35,260 nt of DNA from Vibrio sp. UCD-FRSSP16_30 (GTDB taxonomy: Bacteria; Pseudomonadota; Gammaproteobacteria; Enterobacterales; Vibrionaceae), in NCBI RefSeq assembly GCF_001676025.1, contig NZ_LZFW01000005.1, positions 82,980 through 118,239 of the forward strand, written 5' to 3'. The position numbers and the translations under genes were made by a program. A model generated the notes under the pieces. That model saw only the letters and a program-made list of their open reading frames with translations. It had not been told where the DNA came from and did no database searches. Positions 15,296 to 24,166 of the stretch are shown here, one piece after another. Position 1 is the first letter of the stretch, and every line of letters begins with the position of its first letter.

Positions 15296-16597
15296 ATGAG
15301 AAAGTTAATTATCTCGCTGGTGGTGGTGGTTCTTGCCTCGATTGTGACACTTGGTTGGTCTATTAGTGAATATGCTAGTCAGCACGAGACTCATTCTAGT
15401 TCCGAAGTAAACCGAGAACGAATTCAAGCATTGCAATTAGCCGGTACAAAGCTTGCTCGCTCTTTGGATGATCAGCATGTTGATTTGCCACAATGGATAG
15501 ACAGTTGGAATAAACACAATGATGAGCAACTGTCTTTAATCGATGAAAGCCAGTTTCCACTCCCTTCGTCTTTAAAAATTCAGTTTGAATCTGAAGGTCA
15601 GCTGTTACTTGAGTCCGATGAAGGGCTGTCCTTTAATTATCGACTGCCCGACACTGGGAAAGTACTGCATATTCAAACTCAACTAGTGCCTAATCCACAA
15701 GTCGGTCCCGATTTAAATAAGCTATATACGCTTTTATTTTATGCAGGAATTGTGCTTATTTTATTGCTGTGGGTTTCTCCATTAATAAAACAATTACTTA
15801 ATTTAAGTAAAGTGACTAAATCCTTTGGCTCAGGTGAATTGCAGCAAAGAATCACTATTAATCGGTCCTCTTATATCGCCGAAATCGAAACAGAATTTAA
15901 TCGAATGGCCGATCGTATTCAGCAACTTATTGACGACAACAAGCTGCTAAGCCGGGCTGTCTCCCATGACCTAAAAACACCGATTGCTCGACTGCGCTTT
16001 GGTATTGAGGCAATTGAAGAAACGGACAATGAAACATTAAGATTAAAATACTTTAGCCGTTTAAATCGTGATTTAGATGCAATGGAAGAATTAGTCTCGA
16101 CCTTGCTTAATTATGCGAGATTAGATCAGGCTAATATCCAGCCTAACCTAGAGCCTATTGAGCTGAATAGTTGGCTAGAAGATAAGCTAACTAAGAGCAC
16201 CCTATATTCACATGAAATTGAATTTATTCCTTATTCTCAACCATTAGTGGTGAATAGCGATCCTAAATATCTATCACTTCAGTTAGGCAATCTATTAAGT
16301 AATGCTGAGCGTTTTGGGCGTTCTAAAATTCGATTACAGCTGACGTTACAGCAAGGGGTGATTGAATTAAGTGTCGATGATGATGGTCAAGGTGTGGCAG
16401 ATCAAGAAGTAGAGCAAGTGATTAAACCGTTTGTTCGTGGTCAGCAAAGCCGCGACAATGCAGGTCATGGTATGGGGCTTGCGATTGTTGATCGTATTGG
16501 AGTGTGGATGGGCTCGGAACTTTCGATTCATCGCTCTAAAGATCTTGGCGGGGCAAGTATGAGATTGAGTTTTACACCTGCCAAAGAGATAAAATAA
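15296..16597 (+). CDS. carS: Sensor histidine kinase with HAMP domain (CarS/VprB-like)
   Basis: A 433-residue inner-membrane kinase. TM1 is about 4-24, a periplasmic sensor region about 25-140, TM2 about 143-163 and HAMP 164-217. H224 is in SRAVSHDLKTPIARL (H box). The ATPase domain has LGNLLSNAERFG (N box), VDDDGQGV (G1) and GHGMGLAIVDRI (G2). It autophosphorylates on H224 and passes phosphate to the upstream regulator, 18 bp away. The roughly 115-residue periplasmic domain is acidic and hydrophilic, with no named fold that I recognise. In Vibrio, CarS/VprB responds to cationic peptides or calcium; whether this one does is inferred from gene order alone. Confidence 0.88.
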   Translation: MRKLIISLVVVVLASIVTLGWSISEYASQHETHSSSEVNRERIQALQLAGTKLARSLDDQHVDLPQWIDSWNKHNDEQLSLIDESQFPLPSSLKIQFESEGQLLLESDEGLSFNYRLPDTGKVLHIQTQLVPNPQVGPDLNKLYTLLFYAGIVLILLLWVSPLIKQLLNLSKVTKSFGSGELQQRITINRSSYIAEIETEFNRMADRIQQLIDDNKLLSRAVSHDLKTPIARLRFGIEAIEETDNETLRLKYFSRLNRDLDAMEELVSTLLNYARLDQANIQPNLEPIELNSWLEDKLTKSTLYSHEIEFIPYSQPLVVNSDPKYLSLQLGNLLSNAERFGRSKIRLQLTLQQGVIELSVDDDGQGVADQEVEQVIKPFVRGQQSRDNAGHGMGLAIVDRIGVWMGSELSIHRSKDLGGASMRLSFTPAKEIK

Positions 16598-16600
16598 AAG

Positions 16601-16625
16601 CGCCTTGTTAAAAACAAGGCGCTTA
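16601..16625. terminator. Bidirectional terminator between the kinase and lipoprotein genes
   Basis: A stem formed by AGCGCCTTGTT and AACAAGGCGCT around a 2-4 nt A-rich loop, starting a few bases after the kinase stop codon and lying between convergent genes. A-rich and T-containing flanks could serve both directions. Confidence 0.75.
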
Positions 16626-16647
16626 ATGGTCAGTCAGAGAAATGAAA

Positions 16648-17121
16648 TTAGTTATCTACTTTTAAATGATTAAGAATAAACTCAGTGTCATAAACTCTAT
16701 TTGTCGAACTGCTCGGCTTACTGGCTAATCCCGTTACTTCAACAACGCTCGATCCTTCTCTTAAAGAAGAGGATGTGCCTATCACGAAGTCATTACTCAT
16801 TGTATGACCGACACCAACTTGACCTACAGAGTCACGATTAGTCAGCTCTGTTGTGTAGGTAAAGTAAGGGTAGTTTGCTTGGTGGCAAAGCTCCGCTGAC
16901 TTATACATAATGTATTTACGAAGTTTTGAGCGGTCAGTGTAGCTATTACCGACAAAACTAATCTGCCAACTATCCGATGCAATTTGGGTGGTTTCAAACC
17001 CTTTACCAAATGTCCAAAAACTCTTTTTGGTGCCGTAAGGTGTGGCGCACGCCGTAAGCATAAATGCCAATACGGTGATGAGTGATACGTTTCTAAATAA
17101 TTTCATTCTCTGGCTTTTCAT
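16648..17121 (-). CDS. Putative lipoprotein (CC0125/CC1285-like)
   Basis: A 157-residue lipoprotein precursor. The N terminus MKSQRMKLFRNVSLITV runs into the lipobox LTAC, giving a lipidated cysteine followed by ATPYG. The mature domain has QIASDSWQISFVGNSYTDRSK and MYKSAELCHQ, a pattern seen in small Gram-negative lipoproteins of the CC0125/CC1285 type, function unknown. I used the ATG at 17121, which has AAAGG upstream; ATG 17106 (MKLFRN) is an alternative with a poorer ribosome-binding sequence. It lies 20 bp downstream of ompV on the same strand and is probably cotranscribed with it. Confidence 0.78.
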   Translation of the reverse strand: MKSQRMKLFRNVSLITVLAFMLTACATPYGTKKSFWTFGKGFETTQIASDSWQISFVGNSYTDRSKLRKYIMYKSAELCHQANYPYFTYTTELTNRDSVGQVGVGHTMSNDFVIGTSSSLREGSSVVEVTGLASKPSSSTNRVYDTEFILNHLKVDN

Positions 17122-17141
17122 TATTGATTACCTTTGTCTAA

Positions 17142-17918
17142 TTAGAATGCGTAGTTCACGCCTAGAGTGGTAGCCCATTGGTTTTGGCTATCAATCAATG
17201 GAGAATCAGCTAAGTCTTTGCTTAGGTATGAGTAGCCAGTTGCTTGAGTAATATCAAGGTGGTCAGTTACAGGAATAATTAGGTTGTAACCCACTTTATA
17301 AGCAAACGCGCCGTCTGCTTTATAGGCAGGACGACCTGCTGTTGCATCAGATTGTGAAACGCCACCGTAGTAGTTTACAAAGTCTTCACTGTAGTAGTGA
17401 ACACCAGCGAAAGGTACTAGATCTGCAAAGCCTAAGTTCATTGGGTGGTAATAAGTGATGTCTGATTGGAAGCCTTCGTATGCGCCAGTCACATCTTGTT
17501 GGAATTTACCAGAAAGAGTGCCTTGACCAAGGTGTACATCAGCACTTAAACCTAGGTCACCACTAGGGTTACGGTCTTTCATTCCTTTTAGAATAGTCGC
17601 ATCATCCGCATCAAAACCTGGGTTTAGAACGGCGTAAACACCCATGTTAAGAACATCGTCGTTGTTACCTAGGAAACGATAGTTAACACCGGTTAGGTCA
17701 GCGTTAAAGTCTTCACCGTGGTAACCGCCGTTAAGGTAAGCACTAACTTGATGTTTTTGGCCTTTATAGAATTTGCTGGCAGTAACTAGACCGCCACCGA
17801 CGAATGCTTGTCCTTGGTGAGAGTAAACATTACCGTTGCGAATGTATGTGTTACCTGCATCTGCTAGAGCTGATTGTGAAAGTAAAAGTGCCGCAGCAAC
17901 TAAACATAATTTTTTCAT
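17142..17918 (-). CDS. ompV: OmpV, MipA/OmpV-family outer-membrane protein
   Basis: A 258-residue beta-barrel precursor. The signal peptide MKKLCLVAAALLLSQSALA is followed by DAGNTYIRNGNVYSHQGQ, which resembles the mature start of Vibrio OmpV. It ends TTLGVNYAF with the terminal Phe needed for barrel assembly. NGGYHGEDFNADLTGVNYRF is a typical family segment. I chose ATG 17918 because AAAAAGG precedes it by about 7 nt; an upstream ATG at 17942 would add eight residues before the signal. It converges on the CarRS-like genes, as OmpV does next to carS in V. cholerae. Its porin paralogue heads the opposite operon, so one sensor cluster is bracketed by two family members. Role: outer-membrane protein, substrate uncertain. 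Confidence 0.85.
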   Translation of the reverse strand: MKKLCLVAAALLLSQSALADAGNTYIRNGNVYSHQGQAFVGGGLVTASKFYKGQKHQVSAYLNGGYHGEDFNADLTGVNYRFLGNNDDVLNMGVYAVLNPGFDADDATILKGMKDRNPSGDLGLSADVHLGQGTLSGKFQQDVTGAYEGFQSDITYYHPMNLGFADLVPFAGVHYYSEDFVNYYGGVSQSDATAGRPAYKADGAFAYKVGYNLIIPVTDHLDITQATGYSYLSKDLADSPLIDSQNQWATTLGVNYAF

Positions 17919-18553
17919 AATAAAACCTTTTTTCTGTCTCAAACTTCAATGAGGTCACTATAAGTGAATACAGCAAAGAACTTTGTAACCGAATGTATCC
18001 TGAGTATTCCTTATCAAATACTCACAGGTTTTATGTTTTTATCTTTAATTGAACGTTTAACGGGTGAGTTGTATTTAATTACGCTTTAGTTCGAGATCTC
18101 ATTAATAAGATAACTGTTACCTTTGTGTACATAAATTAATGTTAAGTGACACCTTTCCCCTTGATTGTATATTGACCATCTATTTTACCGATTCAATTTG
18201 AATGCATCATAGCTCGTGTGATCTAAAGCGGGTTATTGCGTGTTTTATCAGAACTTTATGTTTTTTATCAGCATGTTCGAAGCTTTTAAGCAGAGCTTTA
18301 AAGTGTGATCTGCTTGTGTGCAATATTAAAATGTTGCTGTTTCGTGTCATTTTTATTGTGATAAGCATCTTAGTTCTTATTTTAAGGTTGCTTTTTTGTT
18401 GCGAAGTGGTCGCTTCTGGTCAATTCTAATTCCTACAGAAAATGAACTTGTATTATAAGAATATAAACATCATGAGTCTGTTTGATAGGGATTGAAGGTT
18501 GTTGAGTCGTAAAAAATCTTCATGAGATAATAATCTTTAGGGATATCATTATT
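17919..18553. other. Intergenic region between ompV and the alginate lyase gene
   Basis: 635 bp, AT-rich, upstream of two divergent genes. A 75-codon open frame (18202-18429) encodes a hydrophobic, Cys-rich chain with no family resemblance and no ribosome-binding sequence; I do not count it as a gene. Three TGTGAT half-sites (about 18217, 18303 and 18357) resemble half of a CRP box, but none has the matching second half. Catabolite control of the lyase is plausible but not shown. Confidence 0.45.
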
Positions 18554-20575
18554 ATGATACTTAAGACAAAACGTAACTATATTGCAGCTGTTGTTGCTGC
18601 CGCTTTATCTGTTGGAACATTACCTGCTGTTCATGCCGCAACTGTTTCGATTGAAAACTCAAGTTTTGAAAGTAGTTTTGATGGATGGGCTGACACTGAT
18701 CCTTCTGCCATTTCTGGAGACGCTAACACAGGTTCAGCATCAGCAAAGATCACAGGTTCTGCTGGTAAAGTTGAGCAGGTGTTATCCGTTGATGCAAATA
18801 CTACTTATTTATTAAGTGCTTATATTAAAGGTTCGGGTGAAATCGGCGTAGATGTTGCTGGAGAAACATACAGCAGCACTGGTGGCGGTGACGACTTTGA
18901 AGAGGTCACTCTTTCATTCAATTCAGGCTCAGCAACATCAGTTACTATCTATGGTGGCTATAATGGCGACGAAGGTCGCTTCGATGATTTCACTTTAGTA
19001 AGCTCAGATTCTGATGCCGACTCAGGCGCTGGTGATGATTCTGGTTCAGGATCTGATGGCGATTCAGGCTCTGGTGATGATTCGGGTTCTGATGCAGATT
19101 CTGGTGATACAGGCGCTGTGGGCAGTTGTTCTACAAGCAATGAATTGACCATTGTTGACGGATTTGATGACGGTACCAATGACGGTCATGGTCCAGAAAA
19201 TGCGTACGATAATAATACAACTGATGACTCTCGCTGGTCTTCAAACGGTGTTGGCAAGTCGATTACATTTGATTTAGGTGCTGAAGCATCGGTTACTGAT
19301 GTTGCTATTCAGTGGTACAAAGGTAATCAGCGTAGTTCTTACTTCGAAATTGATACATCAACAGATAACAGCACTTGGACAAATGTATTAGCTGGTGGCA
19401 TTTCATCGGGTGCAGACTCAAGTTATGAAGATATCGATGTCGAAGACAGTGATGCACGTTATGTACGTATTACGGGCTCTGGTAACTCTGCAGGCTCTAG
19501 CTGGAACAGTATCATCGAAACACAAGTTTATGGTTGTGATGGTACAGAAGATGATTCTGACACAGGTGGCGGTGACGACTCTGGCTCTGGTGAAGGTGAC
19601 TCAGGTTCAGGCGATGATTCGGGTACCGGTGGCGGCGATTCAGGTTCAGGTGATGATGTAGTTGTAGGTAGCTGTAACATTGACATGTCTATCTGGGGTT
19701 ACACGGTTGGTGACGGCGTATCAATGAACGACGTTGAAGACATTCAAGACTTAGTTGATAACAAAACACTGGGTGCTGACGGCGAAGAAGAAATTACATT
19801 TGAAAATGGTTGTGTAACCTTCCAAGTTGCTAACGAAGCAGGCAGTTCAGGTGGCTCAAGCTACCCACGTTCTGAGCTACGTGAACTTATCACACGATAC
19901 ACTGATGGCGGCGATGCAAACGTTACTGGTTTAACTAAAAATAACTGGGTAACAAGTGAAGCATCATCATCGAACCAAGATAAAGTTGGTGGTGTTGATG
20001 GCAACATGAAAGCTACGCTAGTTGTTAATACCGTATCGGTTGATGCTGATAGTGAAGATCAAATTGGTCGTATCATCGTTGGTCAAATCCACGGTGAAGA
20101 TCATGAGCCAGTGAAAATCTACTACCGTAAACTGCCTGAGCATGACAAAGGTTCGGTATTCTTTACTGTAGATGATTCAAGTGGCGACCCAGGTGACCGT
20201 ATCAACATTATTGGTTTCACGGATAAGAATGATACTGACCAAGACGCAAGTGGTGACCCAGTTGAACCAGAAAATGGTATTGCACTAGGCGATGAGTGGA
20301 GCTACGAGATTGACCTAACAGGTGACCAACTAAAAGTTACTGTATGGCATGACGGCTACACTTATACTACTGCCGATTCAATTGCTTATACTAAAACTCG
20401 TTCTAAGCAGTTAATTAATAACTCAACAGATACAGACGCTATTACAATTGATGACTTCTACTCCTCTGATTATATGTACTTCAAAGCAGGTCTATATAAT
20501 CAAAACAAATCAGGAACAGAGTCTCCAGCATACGCTTCTGTAACATTCACAGTTATTGATGTTACTCATGACTAA
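18554..20575 (+). CDS. Secreted modular alginate lyase, PL7 family, with two carbohydrate-binding domains
   Basis: A 673-residue exported enzyme that cleaves alginate by beta-elimination. In order: signal peptide (about 1-28, ending AVHA); a jelly-roll CBM-like domain (about 30-155, VSIENSSFESSFDGWADTDP); a Ser/Asp/Gly linker (155-190); an F5/8 type C/CBM32-like domain (about 190-331, with NAYDNNTTDDSRWSS and ARYVRITG); a second linker (332-371); and the PL7 catalytic domain to the end. The PL7 motifs are intact: RSELRE (R439), QIH (Q511, H513) and YFKAGLYNQ (642-650, Y648). The linkers are almost pure Asp/Gly/Ser and repetitive at DNA level. The gene is monocistronic with its own terminator. 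Whether it is endo- or exolytic and M- or G-specific cannot be told; QIH has been linked with polyG or mixed preference. Confidence 0.9.
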   Translation: MILKTKRNYIAAVVAAALSVGTLPAVHAATVSIENSSFESSFDGWADTDPSAISGDANTGSASAKITGSAGKVEQVLSVDANTTYLLSAYIKGSGEIGVDVAGETYSSTGGGDDFEEVTLSFNSGSATSVTIYGGYNGDEGRFDDFTLVSSDSDADSGAGDDSGSGSDGDSGSGDDSGSDADSGDTGAVGSCSTSNELTIVDGFDDGTNDGHGPENAYDNNTTDDSRWSSNGVGKSITFDLGAEASVTDVAIQWYKGNQRSSYFEIDTSTDNSTWTNVLAGGISSGADSSYEDIDVEDSDARYVRITGSGNSAGSSWNSIIETQVYGCDGTEDDSDTGGGDDSGSGEGDSGSGDDSGTGGGDSGSGDDVVVGSCNIDMSIWGYTVGDGVSMNDVEDIQDLVDNKTLGADGEEEITFENGCVTFQVANEAGSSGGSSYPRSELRELITRYTDGGDANVTGLTKNNWVTSEASSSNQDKVGGVDGNMKATLVVNTVSVDADSEDQIGRIIVGQIHGEDHEPVKIYYRKLPEHDKGSVFFTVDDSSGDPGDRINIIGFTDKNDTDQDASGDPVEPENGIALGDEWSYEIDLTGDQLKVTVWHDGYTYTTADSIAYTKTRSKQLINNSTDTDAITIDDFYSSDYMYFKAGLYNQNKSGTESPAYASVTFTVIDVTHD

Positions 20576-20600
20576 TTAAGTTGATAACTTAATACCTTTA

Positions 20601-20624
20601 AAGCAGCCTTCGGGCTGCTTTTTT
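20601..20624 (+). terminator. Rho-independent terminator after the alginate lyase gene
   Basis: AAGCAGCC, loop TTCG, GGCTGCTT and then a run of T: an 8-bp GC-rich stem with a stable tetraloop, 25 bp after the stop codon. Confidence 0.93.
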
Positions 20625-20719
20625 AGTTTAACTCTAAAGATGATTTATCCCTTTAGATAAATTGAGAATAGATAGCGGAGGTATGTTGTTGGACTCTACC
20701 TCCTTATAAAAACCTTAGC

Positions 20720-22099
20720 CTACGATTGTTTATTACCCACAGTGTGCTGAGGTTTTGTTAATCCTTGATTGATATCTAAAATATCCTGCTCTGTAAGAGA
20801 GCCTGTAACGAGTTTGACATGCAGGCCACTGAGGATGTAGTCGTAACGAGCATTCGCCAAGTTGCGTTCAGCTTCAAATACTCGACGATTCGAGTTGAGG
20901 ACGTCCACTATAGTACGTGTTCCAACTTTGAATCCAGCCAAGGTTGCTTTAAGTGCGGCATGAGCTGATTCAATATAATGCTCGTATGCTTTTAAAGTGC
21001 CATAGGCTGCATTCACATTATTATGGTATGCACGAATTTCACTATCTACGGTACGGTACTCACCTTCTAGCTTTTTACTAGATGCGACGAAATCAGCCTC
21101 GGCTTGCTCTGATTTGGCGGTCGTTTTACCACCAGAATAGATGGGTACTGTTAACGTTAATCCGGCATTTAATTCATTGCCATGCGAGTGGTCAATACTG
21201 GATCGTCCCCAAGCATTTTTGTAGTCTTCATTGCCGTAGGAAGCATTGAGATTGAGAGAAGGGAGATGTTTAGACTGATTGGCTGCAATGTTGTCTTTGG
21301 CTACATCTTTTTCTATACGGGCCGCAAGTAATTCTAGATTTTGCTTATGAGCTTTTTGAACCAATTCTTCTTCACTAGCCGTAGAGCGTGCTGCTGAAAA
21401 ACGCTTAAGATTAAGAGTGTCGATATCTTGATATTTTTCATCAGTGATTTGGCGTAGTTTCTCATAGCTATTGATTAGACTATTTTCAGCAATCACTTCT
21501 TCTGCAACAACACCATCATATTGTGCTTCGGCATCGTGTATGTCTGCATTGGCAGATAACCCTGCTCGGTGTCTTTTCTTTACCTGATCAAGTTGATTTG
21601 CAACGGCTTGTTTTTCTTGACGCACAGATTCCAATTTATCTTGAGCACGCAAAACGGCGAAATAGGCATCAGTGGTGCGATATATTAAGTCTTGTTGGGA
21701 AGCGGCATAGACAGCATCGGCTTGACGGGCTTGTTTTTCAGCTATGGCAAGATTGACCCAACTAGAGCGTTGATATAACTCTTGTTCTAGAACAAGGCGC
21801 GCACTCGTCGTGTAACCTTCTTCGTAGTCTTGAACAGGATGATTGCCATTTGTATATTCTCCACCCTGGTGATCTTGAACCAAAGCTTCAGCTTTACCAA
21901 CTAAATTAATTTGAGGAAGTAAGGGGGAACGTTGTGCGTCTACATTAGAAAAAGCAGCATCACGCTGTGCTTTTGTTGTTTGTAACTTAATGTCTTTTTG
22001 TTTAGCTTGGTTATAGACTTCAGATAAGTTTGTTGCTTGAGTAATGCTTGAGGTAGAGAGGAAGAACAGTCCGATCAATATTGCTAATGGTTTTTTCAT
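20720..22099 (-). CDS. TolC-family outer-membrane channel for type I secretion
   Basis: A 459-residue outer-membrane efflux protein. The signal peptide MKKPLAILIGLFFLSTSSIT ends QA, then NLSEVYNQAKQKDIKLQTTK starts the first OEP repeat. Two helical OEP repeats follow, the second containing LELLAARIEKDVAKDNIAAN and ending near VGTRTIVDVLNSNRRVFEAE, a signature of the TolC/AggA type used by type I secretion. It forms the trimeric exit duct that docks with the HlyD-like adaptor. It is divergent from the transporter operon (411 bp between starts), so it is the likely dedicated partner. Vibrios usually have a separate housekeeping tolC elsewhere, which would make this an additional copy; I cannot see that here. 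Confidence 0.88.
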   Translation of the reverse strand: MKKPLAILIGLFFLSTSSITQATNLSEVYNQAKQKDIKLQTTKAQRDAAFSNVDAQRSPLLPQINLVGKAEALVQDHQGGEYTNGNHPVQDYEEGYTTSARLVLEQELYQRSSWVNLAIAEKQARQADAVYAASQQDLIYRTTDAYFAVLRAQDKLESVRQEKQAVANQLDQVKKRHRAGLSANADIHDAEAQYDGVVAEEVIAENSLINSYEKLRQITDEKYQDIDTLNLKRFSAARSTASEEELVQKAHKQNLELLAARIEKDVAKDNIAANQSKHLPSLNLNASYGNEDYKNAWGRSSIDHSHGNELNAGLTLTVPIYSGGKTTAKSEQAEADFVASSKKLEGEYRTVDSEIRAYHNNVNAAYGTLKAYEHYIESAHAALKATLAGFKVGTRTIVDVLNSNRRVFEAERNLANARYDYILSGLHVKLVTGSLTEQDILDINQGLTKPQHTVGNKQS

Positions 22100-22510
22100 A
22101 ATATTCGTTCAAGATTTCATAATCTAAATAATAGTAATTATTAAGCAGGTTGACGCGCCTGTTCTTTTAAATACTCATAAACATTAGATTAGACATATGA
22201 TAGCCAACAACAAATTATGCTAATAAGTTTATAAAAACAAATGCTATAAAATATTGATTAATCTGGTATTTTGTATTACTTAATGCCAGTATGCATAACG
22301 TGCTGGGGTTGATTTACGCACTGAAAAATAAAGGTTTTTGTATCAAGCGCTTGTGTATTTATCATACAGTAAGACAGTTCAATTTAGGGTCTTATTTTTG
22401 ATAAGTAAGTTTTTAATTATGGGGTGATAGGTCGGGGCATTACACTTGTTAATAAGAGGTAGAAGCACTAAAATATTTCACTATTTTAATTCCACTATAT
22501 TGGATAAAGA
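22100..22510. promoter_or_regulatory. Divergent control region of the adhesin secretion locus
   Basis: 411 bp of strongly AT-rich sequence between the TolC-like gene and the first ABC gene, holding both promoters. No coding frame or convincing operator is visible. AT richness of this kind suits H-NS silencing, often seen for biofilm loci, but that is inference. Confidence 0.5.
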
Positions 22511-24166
22511 GTGAAAAATAAAAAATTTAAGCTTTTCTTTGGTGGAAGCAATACTTATATATTAATAATAATCTCATTGTTTATCAATATATTATCTTTG
22601 GCTATGCCATTTTCAATGTTGCATACCTACGATCGTATTTTACCTAATCAAAGTTATGATACAGCCACTATATTATTTGTTGGCGTGCTTATCGCTATTA
22701 CTTTAGAAGCTATTTTACGTTATTTTCGTAGTTGGTTATTAGCTGCATCAGGTGCTAATTTTGAACTGCATACAGCTAAAGATGTTATATCCTCATTATT
22801 TAAGGGGAATTATCAAAACATTGCGAAAATGAATGTTGGACGTGTATTTAATGGTGTTTCTGCAATATCCAATATTCGTGATATGTATTCAGGGCAAGCG
22901 CTATTAGCGTTGGTGGATTTGCCTTTTGCTGCATTGTTTTTTTGGCTTGTTTATTTCATCGGTGGAAAGCTTATTTGGGTTCCAGTGATGGTATGGCTTG
23001 CTGTGGGTGTCATGATTCTCGTGTTAGGCCGCAAGCTAACAAGGCTTACCCATGATCTTTCATTAACTGAAAGTCAACGATCTCGTATTTTTATTAAGGT
23101 TTTTTCTGGGTTAACGGCGATTAAAGCTACGGCTCAAGAAACAACACTTTTTAATCAATTTCGCCGTACTAACTATCGTATTCAACAGCAGCAGAAGCAA
23201 GTCGACTGGCTGTCTATTCGCTTACAAGAGTGCATCGGTGGCGCCTCTCAATTCACAACACTTGCGATTATATTCCTTGGCTCAGTTATGGTTATTTATG
23301 GAGAGATGACTGTCGGTGGATTGACTGCATGCTCTATTTTAGCTGGCCGTGCAGTCGCACCATTAAGCTCATTGATTGGTCTCTATACGCGAGTTGCGGC
23401 AGCTCAAGTTGCTAAGAAAGAAGTCCAAGATCTTATTGATTTACCCGAAGTTCAGTTTGCCAATAAGGTGAAAATTGAAGATAAGCTTGAGGCTGAAGAG
23501 ATTCATTTTGATGATGTTGAGATGGATGTGGTTAGTAAAGTATTAGTATTCAAAGATATCACGCTTCCTAAAAACGGCCTTATTAAGGTGACTTCCAATG
23601 CTCTATTTTTTGCTTCTGAGGTATTGTCCTTAGTTGCTGGACTGGAGCCACCTCGTCAAGGTTCAGTCAAAATAGGGGGCACGAATCTTTATGATTACAA
23701 CTATGAACAATTTCGTGAATCCGTCGTGCTCTCTAGTGCATGGCCAACCTTATTCTCAGGTACGGTTCTGGAAAATATGACCATGTTTACTCCTGCTCTA
23801 GAAAATAAAGCGATGGAGATTGCCGATGAGTTAGGTATCACCACAATGTTGGCTGAATTATCTTCTGGATACCAAACGCGGATTAATGAAAGTGGCACGG
23901 ATTCGTTTAATAAAGGGGTAATTAAACTTATTGCCTTGGTTCGTGCATTTGTTCAAGAGGCTACCATTATTGCGTTAGAGCAACCATTTTTGTCTCTTGA
24001 TATTACATCGTCAGAAAAACTGACTCACTATCTTATCTCGCAAAAATCAAAGCGTACAATTTTGATCTCTAGTTATGCAACGCCACTTGATGATCATTTT
24101 GATGGTGTACTTAGCATAGATACTGATGGGATAGGTCATTTTGATTTGTCTCAAGGTGGTTTGTAA
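22511..24166 (+). CDS. Type I secretion ABC protein with a degenerate ATPase domain
   Basis: A 551-residue inner-membrane protein starting at GTG. The ABC exporter membrane domain (about 15-310) contains MPFSMLHTYDRILPNQSYDT, typical of type I secretion transporters, with no N-terminal C39-like domain. The nucleotide domain (about 325-551) keeps the fold but not the chemistry. The Walker A position (361-369) reads TSNALFFAS, the Q-loop Gln is lost (SSAWPTLFSG), and the signature is FNKGV. Walker B ends LEQP, so catalytic Glu is Gln (Q491), and the H-loop His is Tyr (ISSYATP). It therefore probably cannot hydrolyse ATP alone and must pair with the next gene product, with which it overlaps by one base (TAATG). 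It resembles the non-identical pair RtxB/RtxE of MARTX export in principle. Confidence 0.88.
   Translation: MKNKKFKLFFGGSNTYILIIISLFINILSLAMPFSMLHTYDRILPNQSYDTATILFVGVLIAITLEAILRYFRSWLLAASGANFELHTAKDVISSLFKGNYQNIAKMNVGRVFNGVSAISNIRDMYSGQALLALVDLPFAALFFWLVYFIGGKLIWVPVMVWLAVGVMILVLGRKLTRLTHDLSLTESQRSRIFIKVFSGLTAIKATAQETTLFNQFRRTNYRIQQQQKQVDWLSIRLQECIGGASQFTTLAIIFLGSVMVIYGEMTVGGLTACSILAGRAVAPLSSLIGLYTRVAAAQVAKKEVQDLIDLPEVQFANKVKIEDKLEAEEIHFDDVEMDVVSKVLVFKDITLPKNGLIKVTSNALFFASEVLSLVAGLEPPRQGSVKIGGTNLYDYNYEQFRESVVLSSAWPTLFSGTVLENMTMFTPALENKAMEIADELGITTMLAELSSGYQTRINESGTDSFNKGVIKLIALVRAFVQEATIIALEQPFLSLDITSSEKLTHYLISQKSKRTILISSYATPLDDHFDGVLSIDTDGIGHFDLSQGGL

Noticed and set aside
18303..18320. CRP box in front of the alginate lyase
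   Set aside because: TGTGAT is followed after 6 bases by a sequence that does not resemble ATCACA. Only half-sites are present.
18202..18429. 75-codon hydrophobic Cys-rich frame upstream of the alginate lyase
   Set aside because: No ribosome-binding sequence or family pattern, and it lies in the likely promoter region. A small membrane peptide is possible but unsupported.
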